Assembly: GCF_007744075.1 (NCBI RefSeq)
Contig: NZ_CP036266.1
Coordinates: forward strand, 868,001 to 932,000
Source: Gimesia chilikensis
Lineage (GTDB): Bacteria; Planctomycetota; Planctomycetia; Planctomycetales; Planctomycetaceae
Length of the DNA stretch: 64,000 nucleotides
Direction: 5' to 3'
Shown: piece by piece, positions 26,808 through 35,682 of the stretch
Numbering within the stretch: the stretch's first letter is position 1
How the letters are laid out: each line of letters opens with the position of its first letter
Position numbers and translations under genes: made by a program
Notes under the pieces: model-generated
What the model saw: the letters and a program-made list of their open reading frames with translations, nothing else
Database searches by the model: none
Told to the model about the DNA's origin: nothing

Positions 26808-26949
26808 TCTTCTCATCATGGAACCGTGGCTCGCGCGGCTTCCTGAAATCAATGCTATTCGCCGTGATCTGGTGAACATCGACGTTATGCGTTTTAAGGA
26901 CTAATATGCTGAACCAACCAGCCTCTATTAACTTCACAGGAAAAACAAT

Positions 26950-28662
26950 ATGAAATCAATCGTACGAGTTTTGGCAGTCTTTGCTGCCATCGCCATAACC
27001 GGCATGGCACAAGGACAAGACAAGAAGCCCAACATTCTGTTCATCATGGGGGACGACATCGGCTTTATGCAGCCAGGTTGTTACCACCGGGGTCTGATGG
27101 TTGGTGAAACGCCAAACATTGATCGCCTCGCTCGAGAGGGCGGACAGTTCATGGATTATTACGCCATGCAGAGTTGCACATCCGGTCGCTGTGCGTTCTT
27201 TACCGGGATTTATCCGGTCCGCTGTGGACTGACCGTGCCACAGCTTCCGGGCAGCCCTGCCTGGTTGCGTCCTGGCACTCCGACGCTGGCGAAAACCTTG
27301 CTCAACCTTGGTTACACGACGGGCCAGTTCGGAAAGAACCACTTGGGCGACCACGCTGAGTCACTACCAACGGCGCAGGGCTTCCAGGAATACTGGGGTT
27401 ACTTGTATCACCTCGATGCGATGCAACAGGTAAGCTTCCCTGACATTAACAGCTCGCCGGAAACGCAGGCCATCGCGCCTCCAGCCAAGAACTCACCGAT
27501 CCCGGGGCTGACGGACCCCCCAGGCTCGGTTGATATGAAGACTACAATCAGTATGATCCCGCCGCGACCGATTCTCTCATGCAGTTCCATCGACGGTACG
27601 CAAGCGAATCAAAAAGTCACCAGCGCCGGTCCTTTGACGCTGGAACGTTCCAAGACGATCGACGAGGAAATTTCCGCCAAAGTCATCGACTGGCTCGACC
27701 GCAACGATCCCGACAAGACCGACAAACCGTTCTTTTGCTGGTACAACCCGGCGCGGATGCACATCACGACGGTCCTCTCGCCCAAGTACGAAGCCATGCT
27801 GGGCACGAAGGGCGGCAAGGACTGGGGCGTCAACGAGGCCGGCATGAAGCAGATGGACGACAACATTGGCTACGTGTTCCAGAAGCTCGAAGAAATGGGC
27901 GAGTTGGACAACACGATCATCGTTTTCACCACCGACAACGGCGCCGAAGCGATTACGTTCCCCGACGGCGGCGTCACTCCGTTCAAGGGCCAGAAGGGTC
28001 AAGCCTGGGAAGGCGGTTACCGCGCTCCTTGCGTTATTCGCTGGCCGGGTCACATCAAACCGGGTACGATCTATAGGGAGATGTTCGCGTCGTTCGACTG
28101 GATGCCGACGTTGACCGAGATTGCCGGGGGCCCGAAGGGGGACGGCCTGAAGCGGCAGATTATGGCCGGCAAGTACCCCGGCTTCGTCAAGACCCACCTC
28201 GATGGCATCAACCAGATCGACTACCTCACGGGCAAGACCGACAAGTCGGCACGGGAGTACTTCATCTACTATTCCGGCGCGACACTCTCTGCAGTGCGCT
28301 ACAAGAACTGGAAGATGTACTATTCGATGGCGGGCCCCGGCGCGGAGGGCTGGCTCTATCCCCTGATTAATTACGCCTGGACCCAGGTTCAGAACATCAA
28401 GCGTGATCCATTCGAGCAGGCAGTCGGGTCCGATGTGAAGACCGCCATGAACATGGGCGGTGCGATTGCCGCGCCGATGACCGCGTACCAATACGACTGG
28501 AATATGCTCCCGATCGGCCAGCTGATTGCGCTGCGTCACCTGGAGACATTTGAGGAGTTTCCGCCGATGCAGGCACCTCCTTCTTATAACCTGACCCAGG
28601 TCATGGAGCAGATCCAAGCCCAGAAGCGGGCAATTCACAACTCCGGTCATCCGAGCGACTAG
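26950..28662 (+). CDS. Secreted arylsulfatase-family enzyme
   Basis: 570 residues with a signal peptide ending near GMAQGQ. The N-terminal alkaline-phosphatase-like core has NILFIMGDDIG with metal-binding Asp residues. The active-site segment QSCTSGRCAFFTG gives C-T-S-G-R where C-x-P-S-R is canonical; the CTxGR form is seen in a branch of bacterial arylsulfatases. GKNHLGD and FTTDNGAE supply further metal and substrate residues. The cysteine needs conversion to formylglycine by a maturase that is not in this window. The substrate is unknown. The DUF1254 remnant lies upstream on the same strand. Confidence 0.88.
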   Translation: MKSIVRVLAVFAAIAITGMAQGQDKKPNILFIMGDDIGFMQPGCYHRGLMVGETPNIDRLAREGGQFMDYYAMQSCTSGRCAFFTGIYPVRCGLTVPQLPGSPAWLRPGTPTLAKTLLNLGYTTGQFGKNHLGDHAESLPTAQGFQEYWGYLYHLDAMQQVSFPDINSSPETQAIAPPAKNSPIPGLTDPPGSVDMKTTISMIPPRPILSCSSIDGTQANQKVTSAGPLTLERSKTIDEEISAKVIDWLDRNDPDKTDKPFFCWYNPARMHITTVLSPKYEAMLGTKGGKDWGVNEAGMKQMDDNIGYVFQKLEEMGELDNTIIVFTTDNGAEAITFPDGGVTPFKGQKGQAWEGGYRAPCVIRWPGHIKPGTIYREMFASFDWMPTLTEIAGGPKGDGLKRQIMAGKYPGFVKTHLDGINQIDYLTGKTDKSAREYFIYYSGATLSAVRYKNWKMYYSMAGPGAEGWLYPLINYAWTQVQNIKRDPFEQAVGSDVKTAMNMGGAIAAPMTAYQYDWNMLPIGQLIALRHLETFEEFPPMQAPPSYNLTQVMEQIQAQKRAIHNSGHPSD

Positions 28663-28686
28663 GTTTCGCGTGATCGCTTTTGAAAC

Positions 28687-28718
28687 GCGCGGGCCGTCGT
28701 TCATTCGCCGGCCCGCGC
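28687..28718 (+). terminator. Strong GC hairpin after the sulfatase gene
   Basis: A perfect nine-base-pair stem, GCGCGGGCC/GGCCCGCGC, with a 14-base loop, 24 bases after the sulfatase stop. There is no T-tract, so it may act as a terminator or as a 3'-end protecting hairpin. Confidence 0.5.
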
Positions 28719-28737
28719 TGTCACCACACCACCCGCC

Positions 28738-29078
28738 CTGGTTCATTAATTCCCCCACGATTTCCCTCCCCACAGTTGCCACCAGTCTCAAATTCGATTC
28801 TCATAGAACCACAGACACAGTGATTTCCCCAGCCAGAGACCATGTGGCGACTTCCTGCTTCTTGCGTCTCTGTCTGCCCCTGTTAATCGACGCGCCTTGA
28901 GGAACATTCTGATGCAGCTGTTACGGTCCACGTTGATTCTGTCTCTGACCCTGGTCGCCTGCAGTTCAAACCTCTTCGCACAGAAAGCCCCGAACTTCGC
29001 TCCGGTGAAACCCGCCGGCGATCCGGCGACCTGCGGTGCGAACATTCAGCGGACCATGACGCTGCTGGCCACCAGCAC
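28738..29078 (+). repeat. SGNH hydrolase leader and 5' end, parental copy (copy 3)
   Basis: The region shared with the truncated copies at 20734-21099 and 22488-22836. It includes about 175 bases of leader and the first 56 codons of the SGNH gene. Similarity stops at CTGGCCACCAGCAC, after which this copy continues into the full gene. Confidence 0.85.
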
Positions 29079-30357
29079 GCCGGAAAAACGCAATCGGGTC
29101 CGCATCCTGTTCTACGGCCAGTCCGTTACCCGCAATCCGTGGTGGGAAGACGTGGCGAATGACCTCCGCCAACGGTTTCCGCACGCCGACCTCGAAATCG
29201 AAAATCGTGCCATCGGCGGCTATGGCGGACCGGTCCTGATCAACACCGCCGAATTTGATCTCTACCCCTTCTACCCGGATCTGGTAATCTTTCACGTCTG
29301 GTCCGGGGCGGAAACCGGCCACCAGGAAAATATCATCCGCCGCATCCGTGAGCGGACCACCGCCGAGGTCCTGCTCTGGACCAGTAACCTCCGCTGGCCG
29401 AGTACCGTCCCGCCGGACGGCGACCCGCAACACCCCGACGTGCTGGCCAAAGACGCGCAGGATCAGGCGATTTCCGATCTCTACTTTCGCCTGGGCCGCG
29501 AACTCAATTGTGAAGTGGCCGACGTCCGCACCGGTATGCAACGTTATCTGAAAGAAAATAACCTTGTCGTGAAAGACACCCTCCGCGACACGGTGCACCC
29601 AAACAAATTAGGGAACTTCCTCATCGCCGAACTGGTCAAACCGCATCTGCGCTATGATCCCAGCTTCCCCGATGACAAATGGAAAGACCTCGTTACCGAT
29701 GTCCCCGTGAATGACCCGCGGGTTCAGCACAAAGACGACGGCTCCCTGACGCTGAACTTCAAGGGCAACCGCATCGACGTGATCGCAGCTTCTGGAGACG
29801 CAGCCAAAGCCGACGTGCTCCTGGACGGGAAATCCCCCTCCCAATTCCCGGAGCTCTACTATCACACGCGTCCCAGCCCCACGCCCGTCGCAGGACGCCC
29901 GGCCTTCAATCGCATCGATCATCAGAGTCCGCTGCAGGTGGAAACCTGGACCGCCCGCATCCTCGAATGCGATCTGGAAAAGGATGTGCTGCGGTATGAA
30001 ATCAGCGGTTCCAAAACGGGCCCCGACGGCACCGGCGATCACAAACAGCGTTTCGTTTCCCACTCCGGTCGCGTGGTGATCGAACCCCGGATGTGGATGG
30101 TCAACTGGTCCCTGCGGTATCGCAAACAGAGTCTGCCGAAAGACTACAAAGTCACCTGGGAAACCAGACCGCTCTTCGTAGACGTCTGGCAATCCCCGGC
30201 GGTCACAGACTCATCCAAAGAATATCCCACGGTCCTCGCCCAAGGCATGAAAAACGGCGACCACAGCCTGACCCTCAACCCACAGACCCCAGGCAAACTC
30301 CCCGTCAAAGCCTTCCGGATCTACCGCCCGCCATTGAAAGTTTCCGCTGAAGAATAA
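28912..30357 (+). CDS. Exported SGNH/GDSL hydrolase-like protein
   Basis: 481 residues. The N-terminal signal has a lipobox-like LVAC at residues 14-17. The SGNH domain follows: block I reads FYGQSVTRN (GQS instead of GDS, serine retained), then the glycine-rich GGYGG, and block V DTVHPNKLG with the Asp and His of the catalytic triad. A C-terminal beta-rich domain of about 200 residues is unassigned. It probably deacylates carbohydrates or similar esters outside the cytoplasm. The ATG at 28912 has GAGGAAC upstream. Its 5' end is duplicated twice in the window. Confidence 0.8.
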   Translation: MQLLRSTLILSLTLVACSSNLFAQKAPNFAPVKPAGDPATCGANIQRTMTLLATSTPEKRNRVRILFYGQSVTRNPWWEDVANDLRQRFPHADLEIENRAIGGYGGPVLINTAEFDLYPFYPDLVIFHVWSGAETGHQENIIRRIRERTTAEVLLWTSNLRWPSTVPPDGDPQHPDVLAKDAQDQAISDLYFRLGRELNCEVADVRTGMQRYLKENNLVVKDTLRDTVHPNKLGNFLIAELVKPHLRYDPSFPDDKWKDLVTDVPVNDPRVQHKDDGSLTLNFKGNRIDVIAASGDAAKADVLLDGKSPSQFPELYYHTRPSPTPVAGRPAFNRIDHQSPLQVETWTARILECDLEKDVLRYEISGSKTGPDGTGDHKQRFVSHSGRVVIEPRMWMVNWSLRYRKQSLPKDYKVTWETRPLFVDVWQSPAVTDSSKEYPTVLAQGMKNGDHSLTLNPQTPGKLPVKAFRIYRPPLKVSAEE

Positions 30358-30411
30358 AAGGGGGGAAGAAAGCGCTTTCAATAAAAGATTTGAATTCTCT
30401 GGTTCTTTTGT

Positions 30412-30557
30412 TGTCACAGTTGCCCTCCGCACTGATTTCGAGTCTCATGGAATCGCAGGCACAGTAATGATCAATGACGGGGCTCACGTTGCGCTTTGAG
30501 GGAAGTGCGCCTCTGTCCGCTCGCATGACTATCGCACCAGCATGAGGAATTCCCATG
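30412..30557 (+). promoter_or_regulatory. Leader-only relative of the SGNH duplication (copy 4)
   Basis: Diverged but recognisable. It shares CACAGTTGCC, ATTTCGA.TCTCAT.GAATC and CAGGCACAGTAAT with the SGNH leader, plus the CGCCTCTGTC segment and a GAGGAA ribosome site. The spacing to the start codon (about 140 bases) is the same as before the SGNH gene, although the downstream gene is unrelated. This points to a shared promoter or 5' regulatory leader. Confidence 0.5.
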
Positions 30558-30836
30558 ATGCATGAGTTACTGTCCCTGTTGATCCTGGCCCAGGAAGAGA
30601 AAACCGAGAGTGTTGCCATTCACGCGATCGTTCCATTTGTGGTGGGGACCGTTTTAATCCTGATGGGCCGCCATAATATTGTCAATCGGACAGCTCAGGG
30701 CAAAAAAACAATCGGCGGCAAGATGCTGGGAATCAAGACCGACTACGAAGGCACCTCAGCCGTCCAAATGGGCTGGATCCGCATTCTGTGCGGGCTGTTT
30801 GTGATCGGCGTGGGTATCTATCTCATTATGAAATAG
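30555..30836 (+). CDS. Small two-pass membrane protein
   Basis: 93 residues with two hydrophobic segments (about 24-39 and 74-92) and a polar loop between. No family was recognised. The ATG at 30555 or 30558 follows a GAGGAA site. Its leader is related to that of the SGNH hydrolase gene. The ADP-ribosylglycohydrolase gene follows 92 bases later on the same strand and may be co-transcribed. Confidence 0.6.
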   Translation: MMHELLSLLILAQEEKTESVAIHAIVPFVVGTVLILMGRHNIVNRTAQGKKTIGGKMLGIKTDYEGTSAVQMGWIRILCGLFVIGVGIYLIMK

Positions 30837-30928
30837 CCACGGACGGTGCAGGATTGAAATGCCCGTTGCTGCTAGCTTCTAAGATTACGGTTACAGTCAG
30901 AGATACTAATCTTATCATCGGAGAAAAC

Positions 30929-31723
30929 ATGCTGGGTGCGATCGCGGGTGACATCATCGGTTCCGTTTACGAAGGACGGAAACAGTGGATGCTCGAGCGG
31001 CATACTGACTTTGAACCGCTGTTCGCACGGAAGGCCCGCTTTACGGACGATACCGTGCTGACGGTCGCGGTCGCAGATTATCTGCTCAACGGCGGCAACC
31101 TCGTGAAAACGCTCAAGTCTTACACGCAGACCTATCCCCGTGCCGGCTACGGGAAAGCCTATCTGGAATGGGCCTTCGGCGAGGATGAATTGCCCTACAA
31201 CAGCTTCGGCAACGGTTCCGCGATGCGCGTCAGCCCGGTCGCCTGGGCGTACTCTTCACTGGACGAAGTGCTGCACTATGCCCGAGAGACGGCAGCCGTC
31301 ACACACAATCATCCCGAGGGCATCAAGGGAGCCCAGGCCGTGGCCGCCAGTATCTTCCTCGCACGCACCGGTTCGACAAAACAGGAGATCGCGCACTTTA
31401 TCTCCGGGCGGTTCAACTACCATCTGGACGACACCATCGAACGCATCCGCTGGACCTACACCTTCGATTCGTCCTGCCAGGGCTCCGTCCCCCAGGCGAT
31501 CCTCGCTGCCCTGGAATCAACCGACTTCGAAAACGCGGTCCGCCTCGCCGTCTCTCTCGGCGGAGACTGTGACACGCTGGCCTCAATCGCCGGTGCCATC
31601 GCGGAAGCCCTGTACCACGGCGTTCCCGCAACAATCGCCACGCAGGCCCTCGCACACCTGGACGATGATCTGACACACGTGCTGGATTCTTTTAATGCGA
31701 CTTACCTCCAGAACCGGAATTGA
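30929..31723 (+). CDS. ADP-ribosylglycohydrolase family protein
   Basis: 264 residues. The dimagnesium hydrolase fold is marked by GAIAGDIIGSVYEG at residues 3-16, RFTDDTVLT near 38-46, and the C-terminal GGDCDTLASIAGAIAEA. The metal-binding Thr-Asp-Asp and Asp-x-Asp residues are present. Family members remove ADP-ribose from proteins or nucleic acids (DraG/ARH type) or open ADP-ribose derivatives; the target here is unknown. The ATG at 30929 has a GGAG site upstream and begins the conserved domain directly. Confidence 0.88.
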   Translation: MLGAIAGDIIGSVYEGRKQWMLERHTDFEPLFARKARFTDDTVLTVAVADYLLNGGNLVKTLKSYTQTYPRAGYGKAYLEWAFGEDELPYNSFGNGSAMRVSPVAWAYSSLDEVLHYARETAAVTHNHPEGIKGAQAVAASIFLARTGSTKQEIAHFISGRFNYHLDDTIERIRWTYTFDSSCQGSVPQAILAALESTDFENAVRLAVSLGGDCDTLASIAGAIAEALYHGVPATIATQALAHLDDDLTHVLDSFNATYLQNRN

Positions 31724-31819
31724 CCGGATCACGGGGTGGTATGATAGAACAGAATGAAGCATTAGAAATTTCGAGGAGTCTGTTTACAGAGCCTGACTGA
31801 GGGAAAACCTGGAAATCAC

Positions 31820-32335
31820 ATGATTCAAAATAAACGGCAACTGGCTGACGCAATCAAGGCGGCAGGACTGCCACAAAATTTACTGAGAATCTGGGACGGA
31901 GACGTGCCGGCACAATTGCGTTACACCTTACAGGATCCCTCTTCTTTCTTTGAAGCTTTCCTGATGCACCCTGAAGGAATTCCCTCGCCGGATGAACTCG
32001 TCATTCTCTGGCAGACCAATGGCGAATCGATCGTGGGCTATCTGTCTGTCACGGGAATATTTATCCGCAACTACCTGGAAGATGGCCCCGACGATTACGA
32101 TGTGCTCGGTTCCACGTATCAGCAAATGTTGGGCGAGCTGTTCTCGAAACTCATCATGCGCGAAGTACCAGATCAGGAACTGGCCGAGTGTGTTGATTTC
32201 CTGGACTTTCGATATTTACCTCAACTGCAGGGATTTATGGCTCACAATCCCGACTGGGAAACCAACACAATCCCGTTCATTGCCGGATTAGAAGCCTCTG
32301 CCTCCCCACCTGATTCTGATTCAACATCCGGCTGA
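31820..32335 (+). CDS. Hypothetical protein, 171 residues
   Basis: An acidic soluble protein with no signal or membrane segment and a helical C-terminal half rich in Leu and Glu. It looks like the small single-domain proteins of polymorphic toxin/immunity loci in composition only. No motif supports that role. The next gene starts 11 bases after its stop on the same strand, so the two form a pair. Confidence 0.6.
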   Translation: MIQNKRQLADAIKAAGLPQNLLRIWDGDVPAQLRYTLQDPSSFFEAFLMHPEGIPSPDELVILWQTNGESIVGYLSVTGIFIRNYLEDGPDDYDVLGSTYQQMLGELFSKLIMREVPDQELAECVDFLDFRYLPQLQGFMAHNPDWETNTIPFIAGLEASASPPDSDSTSG

Positions 32336-32346
32336 AAGAACTTTTA

Positions 32347-32961
32347 ATGGATATTCCAGAAATCTCACAAGAAATCAGAGAGCTGATTAATCAGTCCTTC
32401 TGGACTTCATCCAGTCTGGAACTCGCTGAACTGGTTGAGAACCGCACACAACAAGTTGATCCGCTTGAGTTTCTCGCTTTTAACTGTCTGAATTCTGCCC
32501 GGGGTACCATCGCGCAGTTGTTTTATCTTTCCTCACATCTCTGGCAGCATTTTGATGCCGCTGCGGTGATCCAGCTGATTTCGCAGGTTCATCCCCGTCC
32601 GATGCCGGTCTGGGCCTGGGATGGTGGAGAATATGGTGACGTAGCTTTCTTTGTGAGAGATATGAACCTCAATATTTTCAAATGGACCACAAGACCGGAA
32701 CTGGACCCGCATGATGCAGAGCAAATTCTGGAATATGGCAGAATCAACGCAGCACTACTGGTTCCCAGGCCGGATTGGGATGACGAAGAAGATGCTGATG
32801 AGGAAGATCCCTACGAGGAATTGTGTATGCAGCGACGTCAGGTATTGCGCCATCGAATACTAAGCGAATTTCCGGATCTCGACACAGAAAGCTGGGGCGA
32901 ACCGGAATTGTCAGAATCGATCGACATGATCATCCGCGACAGGGGTAGTCGTCCGAATTAA
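32347..32961 (+). CDS. Hypothetical acidic protein, 204 residues
   Basis: A soluble protein with an aromatic-rich middle (MPVWAWDGGEYGDVAFF) and a very acidic patch (DWDDEEDADEEDPYEE) near residues 142-157. No family was recognised. It probably forms an operon with the preceding gene (11-base gap). Confidence 0.6.
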   Translation: MDIPEISQEIRELINQSFWTSSSLELAELVENRTQQVDPLEFLAFNCLNSARGTIAQLFYLSSHLWQHFDAAAVIQLISQVHPRPMPVWAWDGGEYGDVAFFVRDMNLNIFKWTTRPELDPHDAEQILEYGRINAALLVPRPDWDDEEDADEEDPYEELCMQRRQVLRHRILSEFPDLDTESWGEPELSESIDMIIRDRGSRPN

Positions 32962-33085
32962 GCAAGCAGCATTTCAGAAGACATCGGAGTTTCTGGCTGT
33001 CTGAAAACTCGTCTTCCTGTGCAATCAACAACCTTCTTCAATTCCCGAGAGAGCTGCTGTGTCAAAGTCACTGGGAAGAAGATTT

Positions 33086-33712
33086 CTAGCTTCGCTCTAA
33101 ATCATCCTCAAAATACCATTTCCGAGACACCGATTGATTTATCAGTAATTGGTAAACCGTGCAGTTCCGTTCGTGGTGGTGCCAACTGGACCAGACCCAG
33201 CCTGTTCGTTCCGTGTTAACGTTCTCGCCGAGAACCGTTCTGACATATTCTCCTGTTTTGAACTTCGCATATTCGTTGGATTTCATACCCAGTGATTGAG
33301 CCCAGAAAGCTGTTATCGATTGGGAGAAATGATGGCAGCAGTGAATCAGGATTTTTGTTTGCAACTTCGAAAGTGCTTCTAGAATATGCCCTGTCCGGAC
33401 AGGAACCGGTTGTTGAAGCCCCGCTTCCGTCTGCAACAGGCAGAAGATCACGCCGTTCTCTTCAGTCGATTTCCAGTTGACAGTAAGAGGCTGGCCATTA
33501 GTCGAGAGATCATACTCCCTATATGGCTTGTCCCACGAAAAGGACTCTAGAGTACCGAGAAGAAAACGTGCGAGCCGATTTGCACAAATGCCTGGATTAC
33601 TCCATCGAGTACAATGTTTTCTTACAGACAGAGTAATATCTGACTCAAGTGATCTTCCCTCGTCAGAAAACAGAAGCTCATGCAACTGGATCTCAAAATT
33701 TTCTGTTTGCAT
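33086..33712 (-). CDS. Hypothetical protein, 208 residues
   Basis: A soluble protein starting MQTENFEIQLHELLF at 33712. It contains several His and Trp residues toward the C terminus (WVWSSWHHHERNC). No family was assigned. The start lies four bases after the stop of the small membrane protein gene at 33717-34007, so the two are almost certainly one transcript. Confidence 0.6.
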   Translation of the reverse strand: MQTENFEIQLHELLFSDEGRSLESDITLSVRKHCTRWSNPGICANRLARFLLGTLESFSWDKPYREYDLSTNGQPLTVNWKSTEENGVIFCLLQTEAGLQQPVPVRTGHILEALSKLQTKILIHCCHHFSQSITAFWAQSLGMKSNEYAKFKTGEYVRTVLGENVNTERTGWVWSSWHHHERNCTVYQLLINQSVSRKWYFEDDLERS

Positions 33713-33716
33713 GAAT

Positions 33717-34007
33717 TTACCTGCGGACCAGCCAGAAAGAGAATGCACCTGCACTGGCAGCAATCAAACCTGAAAGAGGAACAAAGCCAATTCTCGCCCA
33801 CTGAGGCCAGCCGTTGGAGGGATTAAAGGGTGGGAATTCAGGGAGAATCATTTCCGCTTCCTTACCAGCATCGGATCGGATCTGATTGATGACCGGAAAC
33901 AGAAGGGATGACAGGAACGCGGCGATAAAGAAAATTACCGCAACTTCGACCAGCGTGAAAATAGATTTCTGTTTCTTGAGGTTCATTCCTGTATTGTACT
34001 CGGTCAT
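33717..34007 (-). CDS. Small membrane protein, paralogue of the 13079 gene product
   Basis: About 96 residues from ATG 34007 (a start at 33986 is equally possible). Two hydrophobic segments flank a loop with MILPEFPPFNPSNGW. This loop and both segments align with the protein encoded at 13079-13555. The first membrane segment of that longer homologue is absent here. The function is unknown. It is the first gene of a pair with 33086-33712. Confidence 0.6.
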   Translation of the reverse strand: MTEYNTGMNLKKQKSIFTLVEVAVIFFIAAFLSSLLFPVINQIRSDAGKEAEMILPEFPPFNPSNGWPQWARIGFVPLSGLIAASAGAFSFWLVRR

Positions 34008-34151
34008 CCAGCGGAAAATACAGTTATTTCGAGAACCTTCAGTTCGCTTGAGGACCACCAAAGCCGCGCTCTTTTGCATTTCCGGGCAAATCATTCATAA
34101 TGCATCAACAAACTCACAACGGCCCTCGCAACCATCAACGAAAACGCGCCC

Positions 34152-35579
34152 ATGCTCTCCGAACTCAAACTCCTCGACGCCACACTCTATCGCACGGACA
34201 CGCAGACCCGCATGCCCTTTCGGTTCGGCATCGCCGTCATGACCGCGGCCCCGCACGTCTTCCTCAAGTGCCGCTATGAAATCGGCGGGCAGGTCGTCAC
34301 CGGCATCGCCGCCGAGGGACTGTTGCCCCGCTGGTTCGACAAGTCGCCCGAAAAACAGGCCGATCAGGAAATCGACGAAATGCTGCAGGTCATCCGGCAG
34401 GCCGTCGCGTTCGCCCGCCAGGCGGCACCCGCGCCCACGTTTGACTTCTGGCGACAGGTCTACCAGTCACAGGTCGCCTGGGCCGCGGAGCAGGGCTTCC
34501 CTTCATTATTGGCCCAGTTCGGCGTCACGATGGTCGAACGAACGCTGCTCGACGCACTCGCCCGGGCCGAACAATGTAACCTGGCCACGCTGCTGCGGGA
34601 GAATCGCGTCGGCCTCGATCTGGCTACCATCCATCCCGAACTGAAAGGCCGCATGCCGGGTGAGTTCCTCCCCGCACAGCCACTCACGAAAATCATCGCC
34701 CGCCACACTGTCGGACTTTCCGATCCCCTGACTGCCGCTGACCTCACTCCCGAAAACCGCATCGACGACGGCCTGCCACAAACGCTGGAAGACTGCATCC
34801 GCGCCTACGGACTCAGGCACTTCAAACTCAAGGCCCAGGGGGATGTCGACCTCGATCTGGACCGGCTCCGCGCCGTCGCTCAGGTCATCATCGCGCATTG
34901 CGGCAACAATTACGCCTTCACGCTGGACGGCAACGAGCAGTACCGCGAGTTCCCCCGCTTCGTCGAACTCTGGGACGGCATCCAGGCCGACGCGGCTCTG
35001 TCTGCTTTCTTCGAAAACCTGATCTTCATCGAGCAGCCCCTGCATCGCAGTGTGGCTCTCGACCCGGCCATCGCGCACATTGCCGACTGGGAAAACGGGC
35101 CGCCGGTGATCATCGACGAATCCGACGCCGAACTCAGCGCACTCGAACAGGCACTCCAGCTCGGCTACGCGGGGACGAGCCACAAGAACTGCAAAGGCAT
35201 TATGAAGGCGACCGCCCATCGCTGCCTGATCAACCATCGCAACACCACCGAAAACACAAACCGCTACCAGATGAGCGGCGAAGACCTGGTGAATATCGGC
35301 CCCGTCGCCCTGCTGCAGGACCTCGCCGCCCAGGCAGCCCTGGGCATTACCTCCGTCGAACGCAACGGCCACCACTACTTCCATGGTCTGACCCCATTCC
35401 CCCAACAGATCAGCCAGCTGATGCTCGCCCAGCACGGCGACCTCTACACCGAAATGGACAACGGCTTCGCCCGCGTCAACATCACGAACGGCGAACTCAA
35501 CCTGACCTCGATTAATGCCGCCCCGTTCGGCGTCGGTGTGGAAGTACCCCTGGACGGCTTTGAGGAATTGTTACTCTGA
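34152..35579 (+). CDS. Mandelate racemase/muconate lactonizing enzyme-like protein
   Basis: 475 residues of the enolase superfamily. The N-terminal capping domain is followed by a TIM barrel with metal-binding acids in FTLDGNEQYREF and FIEQPLHR, and VIIDESDAEL as the third ligand. A late lysine lies in TSHKNCKGIMKA. The length is a little above the usual 360-420. The reaction is probably abstraction of a proton next to a carboxylate; the substrate is unknown. It is encoded alone, in GC-rich native-looking codons. Confidence 0.8.
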   Translation: MLSELKLLDATLYRTDTQTRMPFRFGIAVMTAAPHVFLKCRYEIGGQVVTGIAAEGLLPRWFDKSPEKQADQEIDEMLQVIRQAVAFARQAAPAPTFDFWRQVYQSQVAWAAEQGFPSLLAQFGVTMVERTLLDALARAEQCNLATLLRENRVGLDLATIHPELKGRMPGEFLPAQPLTKIIARHTVGLSDPLTAADLTPENRIDDGLPQTLEDCIRAYGLRHFKLKAQGDVDLDLDRLRAVAQVIIAHCGNNYAFTLDGNEQYREFPRFVELWDGIQADAALSAFFENLIFIEQPLHRSVALDPAIAHIADWENGPPVIIDESDAELSALEQALQLGYAGTSHKNCKGIMKATAHRCLINHRNTTENTNRYQMSGEDLVNIGPVALLQDLAAQAALGITSVERNGHHYFHGLTPFPQQISQLMLAQHGDLYTEMDNGFARVNITNGELNLTSINAAPFGVGVEVPLDGFEELLL

Positions 35580-35682
35580 ATTATAAACCGCTTAACCTAC
35601 TAAATTGAGAATGATTTTCTACATACAGCTTCAATAAATGATTCTTGATTTGCCAAGCGTTCAACGTGTTTTTTATTCCACT

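Noticed and set aside
27480-27640. Frameshift in the middle of the sulfatase gene
   Set aside because: An alternative frame looks protein-like here, but the annotated frame aligns plausibly with the variable loop before the TGPLT-like segment of the family, so no shift is needed.
27577-28791. A 404-codon minus-strand frame opposite the sulfatase gene
   Set aside because: Antisense shadow of a GC-rich coding region; the sense strand has clear sulfatase motifs.
31820-32961. Toxin/immunity pair
   Set aside because: The two adjacent acidic proteins have suitable size and spacing but no recognisable toxin or SUKH motif.
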